This document shows, in pieces, positions 35,266-44,276 of a DNA stretch of 64,000 nucleotides. The position numbers and the translations under genes are program-made. Where the stretch lies: NCBI RefSeq assembly GCF_000831645.3, contig NZ_CP012559.1, positions 2,480,001-2,544,000 of the forward strand, written 5' to 3'. The notes beneath the pieces were generated by a model that did not search any database, was not told where the DNA came from, and saw nothing but the letters and a program-made list of their open reading frames with translations. This DNA comes from Companilactobacillus heilongjiangensis (lineage in GTDB: Bacteria > Bacillota > Bacilli > Lactobacillales > Lactobacillaceae). The stretch's first letter is position 1. Each line of letters starts with the position of its first letter.

Positions 35266-36585
35266 TTAATTCTTCTTTAAATATGTACCTTTTAATAAAA
35301 CCAATGTTAAAACCAAAATTAGAACACCTATTACTGCTAAAGCGTCGTTTGTTTCATTACCTGTTTGAGGTAATGTGTTGGTGCTCTGCTTAGCTGCTGT
35401 ATTTGATTTCGTAGTTGGTGTAGCTTTTACATCGCCCAAATTGCTGATGCTGCCTAAGCTGGAAATTAAGTCTGACATGCCTGATGTATCGGTGCCACTC
35501 ATTAGATTTGATAAATCTGCTGGATTTAAACTATCAAAATTCAACTTGAATCCTAGATCTTTATTCAAACCGAAATCAGGGATATTCATTGTGATATCAC
35601 CGGGAATCAGATTGCTCAAGTCGGTTATTTTCTTGATTGGAAAGTCGAATGTTATGTAATTGCTATCGCCTTCGCTACGAAAACTTATATTAAATGGCTT
35701 CTGACCATTAATTGCGTTGATTTCAAAGGCGTTAGTTCCAAATTTCTTTGGATATTTAATAGTAGCTTCAACGTAATAGCTGCCATCTGGATTTTGCATC
35801 AACTTAGCCGTATTCGTAAAGTAGGGTGAAATCAGAGATCCATCACCATTATTTTTAGCAATACTATAAGTCAATTCTTTCAAAATTGTTTTAGGATCAA
35901 CTTTTGTTGCCGGAGTGTTGTTATTATCAGTATTTGTTGGCGTATCAGTTGACTGATTGTCAGTTGGTGTCGAGATAATATTATCGTTGTCATCGTTAGA
36001 CTTTAGACTACTTACGAGACCTTTAGCGTTATTGATACTATTGGTTATATTATTTTCTGCATGCGTAATTCTATTCAAACTGTCCGCAAAAGAACTGTTG
36101 GCTCCTTGCGTATACATTGAACTTGAATCAAATTTGAAAGTAACATCTTGTTGATCAATATTTAAATTCAAAACTTTTGTCTGAACTGTTGCCGGAATAT
36201 CTTTATCCAAGTCCTCTAAACTAGCAATATTAAAGCTAATATCCTTACGATCATGGCCACTTGTCGCAACTTTTGGTGTTTGACCATCAATCGTTGGTAC
36301 GTTCAAATCGCTGAGATTAGAATTTCTGCCGGTAATAGTTACCTTATAAGTCCCATCATCATTGGGAGTAACTGTCGCGCTTTTGGTAAACAACGTATTC
36401 ATTGGTGACAGTGAATTTGAATTTTCTTTATAAACTTCATAATTAATTATCTTACTATTGCTGGTCGAATCTGCTTGAACTGTTTCTTCTATTACATTAG
36501 GTGTACCAGTGTTATTTCCAACTACACCAAATATTCCTAAGAGCATCCCCACAGACAATAGACTAATTAGCAATTTCTTCATCAT
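35266..36585 (-). CDS. LPxTG-anchored surface protein with two NEAT-like domains
   Basis: A 439-residue protein for covalent wall attachment by sortase A. Signal peptide to ~38 (TVQADS). Two related domains at ~50-155 (INYEVYKENSNSLSPMNTLF, DGTYKVTITG) and ~230-355 (LTYSIAKNNGDGSLISPYF, DGSYYVEATI) follow the pattern of NEAT heme/iron-binding domains. A Thr/Asp/Asn linker separates them. The C-terminus is TLPQTGNE, a hydrophobic helix and KGTYLKKN. Heme or iron capture is the family role; the heme-ligand YxxxY is not evident, so binding is uncertain. It has its own terminator and AAAAGGGGCG ahead of ATG. Confidence 0.75.
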   Translation of the reverse strand: MMKKLLISLLSVGMLLGIFGVVGNNTGTPNVIEETVQADSTSNSKIINYEVYKENSNSLSPMNTLFTKSATVTPNDDGTYKVTITGRNSNLSDLNVPTIDGQTPKVATSGHDRKDISFNIASLEDLDKDIPATVQTKVLNLNIDQQDVTFKFDSSSMYTQGANSSFADSLNRITHAENNITNSINNAKGLVSSLKSNDDNDNIISTPTDNQSTDTPTNTDNNNTPATKVDPKTILKELTYSIAKNNGDGSLISPYFTNTAKLMQNPDGSYYVEATIKYPKKFGTNAFEINAINGQKPFNISFRSEGDSNYITFDFPIKKITDLSNLIPGDITMNIPDFGLNKDLGFKLNFDSLNPADLSNLMSGTDTSGMSDLISSLGSISNLGDVKATPTTKSNTAAKQSTNTLPQTGNETNDALAVIGVLILVLTLVLLKGTYLKKN

Positions 36586-36763
36586 ATCGCCCCTTTTGAC
36601 ATATATACCAATTTTATCATAATTATTCTATACACTTAAATATTACGACATCTTTCTCAAAATATATTTATAATTTGTATTTATAATTAAATAATCAAAT
36701 CATTTCCACTACACCCATAACTTCATGTACCATATTGGTGATCCTAAATTTCGGAGGAAAATG

Positions 36764-37051
36764 ATGACAAAAATAGTCGAATATCCAGCAATTTTTGATG
36801 ATACACAAAACGAACCTTGTGTTTACAGTGTTAATTTTCCCGATGTTCCAGATGCTTTAACGTACGGGGACACTCTAGATCAAGCAATCAAAAGAGCCCC
36901 TGGGGCACTCGGCATATCACTTTATGGAAATTCAGATTCAGAAATGCCTACCCCATCCGATTTAAAAGACGTTAAAAAAGATAATCCTCAAGCAATCGTT
37001 AACCTAGTAAGCGTTGATCTTGATGATCTCGATGTAGAAGAAATAAATTAA
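36764..37051 (+). CDS. HicB-like antitoxin-type protein, orphan
   Basis: A 95-residue acidic protein with the partial RNase-H-like HicB fold: YPAIFDDTQNEPCVYSVNFPDVPDALTYGDTLDQAIKRAP. HicB proteins neutralise HicA mRNA interferases, but no hicA-like ORF with a small dsRBD fold lies on either side, so this is an orphan or has another role. It lacks an obvious DNA-binding tail. I chose the second ATG (36764), 6 nt after GGAGG, over the one at 36761. It has its own terminator. Confidence 0.78.
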   Translation: MTKIVEYPAIFDDTQNEPCVYSVNFPDVPDALTYGDTLDQAIKRAPGALGISLYGNSDSEMPTPSDLKDVKKDNPQAIVNLVSVDLDDLDVEEIN

Positions 37052-37058
37052 AAAATTG

Positions 37059-37089
37059 AAGAATCGTTCAAAAGAACGGTTCTTTTTTC
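37059..37089 (+). terminator. Terminator of the HicB-like gene
   Basis: AGAATCGTTC pairs with GAACGGTTCT across a 4-nt loop and runs into Ts, 10 bp after the stop codon. Confidence 0.85.
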
Positions 37090-37141
37090 GTATTTTAAAA
37101 TATAAGGCATTTTAAAGAAAGACCTAGAGCGCATCAACCCA

Positions 37142-37327
37142 TTAGCCTTCGGGTGCGAGAAATGGAGTACGCAGTGCAGGTGGCGTTAGAGCTTTAGCTC
37201 TTACACCACGGGACGAACTTGGAGACTTGCCGAACTGTGGTAAGGCTTCAAGTCGAGGTTCGAGACCGCACTCTGGCTCGGACCGGTCCCCACCGCGTAA
37301 CTCCATTTCTCGCGCCCGAAGGCGGCC
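37142..37327 (-). repeat. Family A cloverleaf repeat, copy A4
   Basis: Outer arms GCGAGAAATGGAGTTACGC-like right side and GCGAGAAATGGAGTACGC left side pair, with GCCTTCGGG against CCCGAAGGC outside them. The core is in reverse orientation and carries all three inner helices. It fills the gap between the HicB-like gene and the prolyl aminopeptidase promoter. Confidence 0.84.
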
Positions 37328-37440
37328 CCACAAAATAAATTTTACATTAGAATTATTAAAATAATATTATAGATTATTTGAAATAAACTAAGAGTTAGAT
37401 ATATACTTATAATTATCATTTGCAGGAAGGTGAACTTTTT

Positions 37441-38346
37441 ATGAAACAAGGAACAACAATCCTTACTTTAGATAACGGATACCACTTATGGACACACACT
37501 CAAGGCCATGGTGACATCAAATTGCTTTGCTTACATGGCGGACCCGGCGGAAACCATGAATATTGGGAAAACTTTGGCGACAAATTAGCTGATCTCGGCG
37601 TTCAAGTAACTTTCTATGACCAATTAGGTTCATGGTACTCAGACCAACCAGATTACAGCGACCCCGAAATCGCTAAAAAATATTTAACTTACGACTATTT
37701 CTTGGAAGAAGTTGAAGAAGTTAGACAAAAACTCGGACTAGAAAACTTCTACCTCATTGGACAATCATGGGGGGGCGCTTTGGTTCAAATGTACGCTGCT
37801 AAATATGGACAACACCTCAAGGGTGCTATCATCTCAAGTATGGTCGACGAAATCGATGACTATGTTGTAAATATTAACAAATGCCGTATGGACACATTAG
37901 GCCCTGACAAAGTTAAGTACATGGAAAAAATCGAAGCTGACAACAACCTTTCAGACCCTACATACCAAAGTTATGTTGATATTTTGAACGCTGAATACGT
38001 TGACCGTAAACAACCTACTGCTATCAGACACTTAGTTGATACAACCGGTACAGCCGTTTACAACACATTCCAAGGTGACAACGAATTCGTCATCACAGGT
38101 AAATTAAAAGACTGGCACTTCAGAAAACACCTTAAGGAAATTACCGTACCAACACTATTAACTTTCGGTGAACACGAAACAATGCCTATCCCAACAGCCA
38201 AGATTATGCAAAAGGAAATTCCTCATGCACGTCTAGTAACAACACCAAACGGTGGACACCATCACATGATCGATAACGCACCAGTTTACTTCGATCACTT
38301 GGAGACATTTATTAAAGATGTAGAATCTGGGAATTTCGCTGAATAG
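37441..38346 (+). CDS. pepI: Prolyl aminopeptidase (proline iminopeptidase), alpha/beta hydrolase
   Basis: A 301-residue serine peptidase of the S33 family that removes N-terminal proline from peptides in the cytoplasm, useful to proteolytic lactic acid bacteria. The oxyanion motif HGGPGGNHEYW is near 40, the nucleophile Ser in GQSWGG near 107, the acid near TFGEHETM, and the His in PNGGHHHMID near 274. Length is that of Lactobacillus PepI. The ATG at 37441 follows GCAGGAAGGTGAAC; an in-frame TTG lies 21 bp upstream. The TAG stop codon is the start of repeat B2. Confidence 0.9.
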   Translation: MKQGTTILTLDNGYHLWTHTQGHGDIKLLCLHGGPGGNHEYWENFGDKLADLGVQVTFYDQLGSWYSDQPDYSDPEIAKKYLTYDYFLEEVEEVRQKLGLENFYLIGQSWGGALVQMYAAKYGQHLKGAIISSMVDEIDDYVVNINKCRMDTLGPDKVKYMEKIEADNNLSDPTYQSYVDILNAEYVDRKQPTAIRHLVDTTGTAVYNTFQGDNEFVITGKLKDWHFRKHLKEITVPTLLTFGEHETMPIPTAKIMQKEIPHARLVTTPNGGHHHMIDNAPVYFDHLETFIKDVESGNFAE

Positions 38347-38470
38347 AGAGTGGAGACAGGGCGGTTAGCTCCCGAGCATTTGCGTAGCTTCACGAATTAT
38401 CCGCGCACTTTGCGGATGATTTGGGAAGGTATGCAAAGCGGAAGGAGTTGCCCTGTCGTAACTCGTTTTG
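38344..38470 (+). repeat. Family B 3'-UTR repeat, copy B2
   Basis: Begins TAGAGAG with the stop codon of pepI as its first bases. Outer arms ACAGGGC/GCCCTGT and AGCTCC/GGAGTT pair; inner hairpin CTTCACGAATTATCCGC / GCGGATGATTTGGGAAG. It is followed directly by copy B3. Confidence 0.85.
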
Positions 38471-38472
38471 GT

Positions 38473-38614
38473 GAGAGAGTGGAACAAGCCCGGGAATTTC
38501 CGAGCATTTTCGTAGAACTGTGAATTACACGCCGATTTTGCGTGTGATTTACAGTTTTATGAAAAGCGGAAGAAATTGGCTTGTGGAACTCGTTTTAGAG
38601 CCACTGCCTATATA
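38473..38614 (+). repeat. Family B 3'-UTR repeat, copy B3 (tandem with B2)
   Basis: Starts GAGAGAGTGG 2-3 bp after B2. Outer arms ACAAGCC/GGCTTGT and GAATTTCC/GGAAGAAATT pair, unlike B2's, and the inner hairpin is ACTGTGAATTACACGC / GCGTGTGATTTACAGT. Ends GAGCCACTGCCTATATAA. A shared terminator with ppk follows. Confidence 0.85.
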
Positions 38615-38648
38615 ACCAAGAATTAAAAATAATATCAAAAGCAAAAAA

Positions 38649-38686
38649 AAAATCCTTCAATCTTAAAAAATTGAAGGATTTTTTTA
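38649..38686. terminator. Bidirectional terminator (pepI / ppk)
   Basis: AAATCCTTCAAT pairs with ATTGAAGGATTT, with long A- and T-tracts on each side, between convergent genes. Confidence 0.9.
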
Positions 38687-38693
38687 CGTACTT

Positions 38694-40697
38694 TTACTTT
38701 GTATGGATATATTTACGATATTGCAAACGATCCAACCAAGTCTGTTGAGCCGAAATACCATGATGAACATGGGTTTTAACATAATTACCCTCATCATTGA
38801 GATGATAAGAGTTTTCAGTATCTTTCCAAAACATCTTAATAATCTTTAACAATTGACGCTTAGGTTTTTCTTCAATCACAGGAACAGCAATTTCCACACG
38901 ACGTTCAAGATTTCTAGTCATCATATCAGCTGATGAAATCCAAATATCAGTATGGTCGCTACCATATTGGAACTTGAAGATTCGACTGTGTTCCAGCAAT
39001 TCCCCAACAATACTCTTGATACGAATATCTTCTTTAGGTCCGCAAACACCAATCTTCAATGAACAAGGTCCTCTAACAATCAGTCTAAATGGTAGACCTT
39101 CTTTAGCCGCATCATAAATTGCATCGATAATGTCGACATCAGTCAAACCATTAACTTTCATGAAGACTTCACCTTGACCGTCACGTTTGTAAGCTTCAGC
39201 AGCTTTTTTAATATTGGCAATCACCATATCGTTGATTCCATTTGGTGAGGCGGTCAAATATTTATATGGTAACTTTTCGCCAGTAATCAAATAATTGAAG
39301 AATTTAGTGGCGTCGTCGATGTAATCTTGTTTGCTAGTGAAGTAACTGACATCAGAAAAGACATTAGCCGTTATAGCGTTATAGTTACCTGTTCCGATTT
39401 GAACATAGCCAGTATTGTCAGCGTGTAAAACTAAACAGATTTTTGAGTGAACCTTATTAATCTTATCGCCGAACAAAACTCTCACGCCTGCTTCTTTGAG
39501 AACTTTCGCAACTTCAATATTGTGAACTTCATCAAAACGAGCTCGCAATTCAACCACAGCTGTAACATCAATCCCCTTTGCGGCAGCCTCTTTCAATAAT
39601 CTCAATAAATCAGAATTATCTTCCGTCCGATAAATTGTGATACAAATCTTGGTTGTCTTAGGATCGTTGACGGCAGTTTCCAAATAATCGATAAAGACAT
39701 GGAATGAATCGTATGGATATTGCACCAAAATTGGCGATTTATCCAAGTATTGCAACATGTTGTTAGCTTTGTTCCACTGTAATGCTTGAAATGGTGGAAA
39801 GACTAAATCTGGATGATCTTTATAAAGTTTGAAAATATTACCGAGGAACTTGAGATCAACTGGTCCTGGAATTTTGTAAACACTCTTCTTACTGATATTG
39901 AGCAATTTAGCAAAGTATTCTCGCCCCTTTTTATCACCATTGCAGGAGAATTCTACTCTGGTAATCTTACGAAGGTCACGAGTATCGACGTAGTTAATCA
40001 TCTTATTTAGATATTCTTCATCAGACAGATGTTCATCCAAAAAGTCATATGGCTTATTTTGGTCATAGGTAACCCGGAAGACATAGAATTTAGAAATCTT
40101 ATACTTTCTAATCATATCCGAGGAACAGTGGCGAATCACATCTTCAATTAAGATGTAATGGTTGTCGACACCAGTTGCAACCAAACGGCCGAGATCTTCC
40201 GGAATTGGACATGTATAAATATAGTTCGGTGTTTCCATCAACAAATTCAAATTACGACGGTATTTGAACCCTTTCATGAAACGCTGCATGTCTAATCTAG
40301 GCAAAATCTTCTTATTATAAAACTTCTTGATGTACTTCTTTTCTGAATCCTTCAAATCTGCATACTTCATCAACTTAAAGAGGCCACTATCCTTGCCTTC
40401 TTTCATCAATGCATGGTAGGCAGTATATTGTTTTTCAATATTACGAGCATTAAATTCATAAGCTAAACTGAGAATCTCTTCCCCGGACAAACCAGTTCGC
40501 TTCTCTGACTTGTCTTGCTTAACCATCGTATGAATATTGTGCATTCTGACACGGAAAAATTCGTCCAAATTGTTTGAGGCAATGGCCAAAAAACGCATTT
40601 TTTCCAAGTACGGAACTTTTTCATCATAGGCTTGATCAATGACTCGATTATCAAATAATATCCAACTTAAATCCCTATTATAATATTTATCCTTCAT
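38694..40697 (-). CDS. ppk: Polyphosphate kinase 1
   Basis: A 667-residue enzyme that reversibly transfers the terminal phosphate of ATP to inorganic polyphosphate. N-domain signature YNRDLSWILFDNRVIDQA, then ASNNLDEFFRVR; the catalytic domains carry the phosphorylated His in INKVHSKICLV and the second conserved His near LEHSRIFKF, with YVQIGTGNYN between. Length is typical, and it belongs to the phospholipase-D-like superfamily. It follows the DUF2252 gene by 21 bp in the same operon. Polyphosphate is linked to stress survival and Mn/phosphate storage in lactobacilli. Confidence 0.95.
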   Translation of the reverse strand: MKDKYYNRDLSWILFDNRVIDQAYDEKVPYLEKMRFLAIASNNLDEFFRVRMHNIHTMVKQDKSEKRTGLSGEEILSLAYEFNARNIEKQYTAYHALMKEGKDSGLFKLMKYADLKDSEKKYIKKFYNKKILPRLDMQRFMKGFKYRRNLNLLMETPNYIYTCPIPEDLGRLVATGVDNHYILIEDVIRHCSSDMIRKYKISKFYVFRVTYDQNKPYDFLDEHLSDEEYLNKMINYVDTRDLRKITRVEFSCNGDKKGREYFAKLLNISKKSVYKIPGPVDLKFLGNIFKLYKDHPDLVFPPFQALQWNKANNMLQYLDKSPILVQYPYDSFHVFIDYLETAVNDPKTTKICITIYRTEDNSDLLRLLKEAAAKGIDVTAVVELRARFDEVHNIEVAKVLKEAGVRVLFGDKINKVHSKICLVLHADNTGYVQIGTGNYNAITANVFSDVSYFTSKQDYIDDATKFFNYLITGEKLPYKYLTASPNGINDMVIANIKKAAEAYKRDGQGEVFMKVNGLTDVDIIDAIYDAAKEGLPFRLIVRGPCSLKIGVCGPKEDIRIKSIVGELLEHSRIFKFQYGSDHTDIWISSADMMTRNLERRVEIAVPVIEEKPKRQLLKIIKMFWKDTENSYHLNDEGNYVKTHVHHGISAQQTWLDRLQYRKYIHTK

Positions 40698-40718
40698 ATA
40701 GCTAATTAACCTTCATTC

Positions 40719-42098
40719 CTATTTTTGTCTTTCATCCCTCTGTTCTTTCTTAAATGATTCGTAATCATATTCCACTTGTTTGACGTAACTATTGGTAAAG
40801 TTCATCAACGAATTGGCAATATCTGCATACTCTTCACCAAATCCAATAATCAACGGATAGTTAGGTGAATGTGAGTGCGCTCTGGCAAGTAGAATGACAC
40901 AAACCTTTGTATAATCCTCAAATGATTCAAAATCTAGTTTATCCAGGTTAATAGACGACTTCATATCCTTAAATTGACGCATGTAAAAACTATATTTCTT
41001 CGTATCGAAGGCTCCCAAGAATGGATCTGAAGCACTTTGCAAAATCAATTGACTGTTGACGATATTTTGACCCTGACTAATTTCATCATCAGAATACAAT
41101 TTGTCATCATTGTAAATTGGCAAAGCTTGCTTAGCCTGGAGTACCAAGTAGTTACTGTCCAAATCTTGTAGCAAAATCAAGTAGCAAAGAGTTCCCACAC
41201 TCCCTACACCGACACTGTGACGGACGATATCGATAATATCGAAATCCTCCAAAAACAGCCTGACATCGCTACGTTGATGCTTCTTGTAACTCTGGTATCC
41301 ATCAACGACACTCTTATAGTCTTTCTCACTGATGTGCTGTGTCACCGGCTTATTTTCGACAAAACGACGTTCGCCACTGGCACTGACCTCAGTATATTTT
41401 TCAATAACTAATCGCGAATTGCTCTTCTGAGCCTTTTTGATACTCTTAGCAATCATGTTATTGAATGATTCTTGGAAATACTCCTCATTATCTTTGAGCA
41501 TACCAAATATTTCAGTAATATTTTGTAGCGTATTTGGTAAAATAAATCTTTTCATTTCGGAAATTTTTGTCATGTGTTTCAAGGTGTCAAAATAAGTATC
41601 AACTACCGTTAGCAAAAATTCCTGAACGTCGGTTTCGACAAAATTATGGGCTCTAGCAACCAACAAGGCGCTGACCAACAATCGTTTTAAATCATATTCC
41701 CAATGACCTAAATGGGCTTCATCGAAATCGTTCATATCAAAGAGTAACTGGCCTTCGGAAGAACCGTAAAAACCGAAATTACCGAGATGAGCGTCGCCAC
41801 CAACTAATACTTTGATGCCACTATTCTCATTCCGCGACATGTCATAATGCATCACATCAACGGTACCGCGAAAGAAAGCAAAGAGCGACTTCGACATTCT
41901 CTCACGCTTAACTGCTAAAAGTTCTGGAACTAATAGTTTGTTTTTGATATTCAGAATTTTGTGGATATTTCTTTTTTCGGGTTCAAATTGATCAAATTTA
42001 TCAGAAACAGTTGTCGCAAAAAAACGACCTCTGATAATTAATTGTTCCGTACTTTTAAAAGCATCCGTATCTTGATACGTATATGGTGTTCTGCTCAT
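40719..42098 (-). CDS. DUF2252 family protein
   Basis: A 459-residue cytoplasmic protein with the kinase-like features of DUF2252: KVLVGGDAHLGNFGFYGS and LLFDMNDFDEAHLGHWEYDLKRL resemble the catalytic and metal-binding loops of aminoglycoside-phosphotransferase-type kinases, and VGSVGTLCYLILLQD is family-typical. The function is not established. I chose the ATG at 42098, 9 nt after GAGGAG; the frame is open 21 codons further. Its position directly upstream of ppk suggests a role with polyphosphate or phosphate transfer. Confidence 0.82.
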   Translation of the reverse strand: MSRTPYTYQDTDAFKSTEQLIIRGRFFATTVSDKFDQFEPEKRNIHKILNIKNKLLVPELLAVKRERMSKSLFAFFRGTVDVMHYDMSRNENSGIKVLVGGDAHLGNFGFYGSSEGQLLFDMNDFDEAHLGHWEYDLKRLLVSALLVARAHNFVETDVQEFLLTVVDTYFDTLKHMTKISEMKRFILPNTLQNITEIFGMLKDNEEYFQESFNNMIAKSIKKAQKSNSRLVIEKYTEVSASGERRFVENKPVTQHISEKDYKSVVDGYQSYKKHQRSDVRLFLEDFDIIDIVRHSVGVGSVGTLCYLILLQDLDSNYLVLQAKQALPIYNDDKLYSDDEISQGQNIVNSQLILQSASDPFLGAFDTKKYSFYMRQFKDMKSSINLDKLDFESFEDYTKVCVILLARAHSHSPNYPLIIGFGEEYADIANSLMNFTNSYVKQVEYDYESFKKEQRDERQK

Positions 42099-42249
42099 AC
42101 CGGTCATCTCCTCAAGTTTATTATACAATAGCTGGCACCAATAACTGCCAGCTTTCAACATTTTTTACATTAATGTTCACTATACTAAAATATATTTCTT
42201 AAGTATGGCTAAACTGTTTAGATTTAATAACTAAATATTAATCTGGGGT

Positions 42250-42433
42250 GCCGTCTCCAGGTCAGAGAATACATACTCGCTATGCGGACCGGTCCGAGCC
42301 ACAGTGCGGTCTCGGACCTTGATTTGAAGCCTTACCAAAGTACGGTAAGTCTCCAAACTCGCCCGGTGGTGTAAGAGCTGAAGCTCTAACGCCACACCCA
42401 CAGCGTGTATGTATTCTCTGACCTTCCGACTAA
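42250..42433 (+). repeat. Family A cloverleaf repeat, copy A5
   Basis: Outer arms AGGTCAGAGAATACATAC and GTATGTATTCTCTGACCT are perfectly complementary. Helix 1 GGTCCGAG/CTCGGACC, helix 2 CTTACC/GGTAAG, helix 3 with inner pair AAGAGCT/AGCTCTA. Ends GCCGTCTCC and TTCCGACTAA. Confidence 0.88.
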
Positions 42434-42589
42434 TTTATTAGAATGAATTGACTATTCATCATATTCATTTAAAACCAATCATCAGCCAACATCATTTATT
42501 ATCTAATTACTTTCAAAAGGCTATCATTAAATGCTTTCCAAGACACACAAATAACCCCATAAGGACACATACAACACAATACAGATTAA
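42434..42589. other. Spacer between two opposed family A copies
   Basis: An AT-rich 156 bp stretch with no ORF or hairpin of note. It separates copy A5 (plus) from copy A6 (minus), so A5-spacer-A6 is a large inverted structure. Confidence 0.5.
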
Positions 42590-42772
42590 CTAGTCGGAAG
42601 AGATGAGAAGTATTCACCAGCTATGAAAGTGGCGTTACGGCTTTAGCCGTTACACCACCGGGCGAGTTGAAGACTTGCTGGTTTTGCAAGGCTTCAACCG
42701 AGGTTCGAGACCGCCCTTTGGCTCGAACCGTTCCGCATAGCAGGCGAAATACTTCTCATCTCTGGAGACGGC
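42590..42772 (-). repeat. Family A cloverleaf repeat, copy A6
   Basis: Outer arms AGAGATGAGAAGTATTCACC and GGCGAAATACTTCTCATCTCT pair with one mismatch. Core in reverse orientation: helix 1 GGTTCGAG/CTCGAACC, and a helix 3 stem around GGCTTTAGCC. It sits between copy A5 and the PTS terminator. Confidence 0.87.
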
Positions 42773-42783
42773 AGAACGCAAAA

Positions 42784-42816
42784 AAAAATCCCGAATCAGA
42801 AAATTCGGGATTTTTT
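42784..42816 (-). terminator. Terminator of the PTS operon
   Basis: AAATCCCGAAT pairs with ATTCGGGATTT, with A- and T-runs on both sides, 15 bp after the IIC stop codon. Confidence 0.9.
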
Positions 42817-42830
42817 AAAACATTTATATA

Positions 42831-44249
42831 CTATTTAGCAGCTTTAGCAGCAGCTTCGTCAGCATAAACTTTGTTTCTCTTCTTCATTTGTTGTGCGTAC
42901 CAGATAAAGATCAATAGGTATGCAACAAGTGCTAATGCAGCGTAAAGAACAAACTTAATTTGACCAGTTGAAGCGTTACCAACTAAGTAAGCTAAGAATT
43001 TTTCAATAGGACCTTCCATAGTTGAGTGGGAAATCATTGTACCTGATGCAAGACCCTTAGGGAATGCGCCAAGCTTCTTGGCTGTAGCTGTAACCATAGG
43101 TGCTGATAATGTACCTGCCCATAGGAATAGAGGCAATTCAATAGCACCAATAACGATCATACGGATAATCTTACCACGTGTAACAACTAGCAAAGCTGGT
43201 GTTACACCCATGGCGATGATACCACCTAAAGGCAAGATCTTGTTTCCAGGTAATACAAGTGCTTCAAGAAGCATGATAGGTGCCAAAACGTTAGCGGCAG
43301 CCCAGATTTCAGCACGTCCGGCGATAAATGGCCAGTCAAGTCCAACGTTCATTGTACGACCTTTAAGTTTCTTGTTAGCAAAGTCTGTAATACCTTGTGA
43401 CAATGGTTCAACAGCGGCGATAAACCATGAACCGATAAGTGAGAATAGTTCCAAACAGAAAGCAGCTGTAAATGATAGTGTAAAGATTTCCTTAATACCT
43501 TGGTGTGAAAGTAAACCAATAAAGATACCTAAATAAATACCAATTGCGAATTTGCTTCCCCAGAATCCAATCTTCTTGTTCAATGCGGCAGCATCGAAGT
43601 CGAATTTATCTAACCATGGGAAGATAACATCGAATAACTTATCAAATACCATGATGATTGGGTTCATCATGTAGTTCATATGTGTTGTTGTCATTGGGTT
43701 TGAAGCTGGTGCATGTAATAGATCATTAAAAGTAGGTTTCATTAAATCAGAGTTGATAATCTTCAAAACACCAATGAAAATAACTAAACATGTAGTGATT
43801 AGTAAGTTAGCACCGAAGAACATTGCTAGCAAACCAACGAAAGCTAGATGCCAAATATCAAAAATATCAACATCAAGTGTGTTTGTCTTGTTCATAACGA
43901 TCATAACGATATTAACGATAACCATAACAAGCAAGAAGAACAATGTGTAAGGTGAACCCCAAGTAATAGTAGCAAGTGGAGCCCAACCTAAGTCAGTAAC
44001 TGATAGTTGAATACCAGTAGACTTAACGAACGCATTCAATGCATCTTGGAAAGCTGTTGTTAACAATCCAATAACGGCACTGATAGCGGTAAGAGCGATG
44101 GCTAATTTAATACCACCCTCCAAAGCTTTAGAGAATTTAACTCTAAATACCAAAGCGATAATAGTCAAAACAATTAACATCATTGGTGCGGCACCAAGAT
44201 CAATTAAAGGTTTGAATATCGCGTTGGCGAAATCAATAATTCCTGACAT
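42831..44249 (-). CDS. gatC: PTS system, galactitol-family IIC component
   Basis: A 472-residue membrane permease with about ten to twelve helices (FKPLIDLGAAPMMLIVLTIIALVFRVKF at the start; DFANKKLKGRTMNVGLDWPFIAGRAEIW midway). It matches the GatC family of phosphotransferase carriers, which import a sugar while it is phosphorylated by IIB. GatC-family carriers transport galactitol, or galactose in several lactobacilli and streptococci. It is the last gene of IIA-IIB-IIC, divergent from lacR-lacABCD, which fits galactose import as galactose-6-phosphate. Confidence 0.9.
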   Translation of the reverse strand: MSGIIDFANAIFKPLIDLGAAPMMLIVLTIIALVFRVKFSKALEGGIKLAIALTAISAVIGLLTTAFQDALNAFVKSTGIQLSVTDLGWAPLATITWGSPYTLFFLLVMVIVNIVMIVMNKTNTLDVDIFDIWHLAFVGLLAMFFGANLLITTCLVIFIGVLKIINSDLMKPTFNDLLHAPASNPMTTTHMNYMMNPIIMVFDKLFDVIFPWLDKFDFDAAALNKKIGFWGSKFAIGIYLGIFIGLLSHQGIKEIFTLSFTAAFCLELFSLIGSWFIAAVEPLSQGITDFANKKLKGRTMNVGLDWPFIAGRAEIWAAANVLAPIMLLEALVLPGNKILPLGGIIAMGVTPALLVVTRGKIIRMIVIGAIELPLFLWAGTLSAPMVTATAKKLGAFPKGLASGTMISHSTMEGPIEKFLAYLVGNASTGQIKFVLYAALALVAYLLIFIWYAQQMKKRNKVYADEAAAKAAK

Positions 44250-44276
44250 ATCCGTTTCCCCCTAGATGAACGTATT

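Noticed and set aside
36585-37441. A HicA toxin partner for the HicB-like gene
   Set aside because: No short basic ORF with the HicA pattern exists on either side.
42667-42867. Plus-strand ORF of 66 codons
   Set aside because: It covers repeat A6 and the PTS terminator and runs into the antisense of gatC; not a gene.
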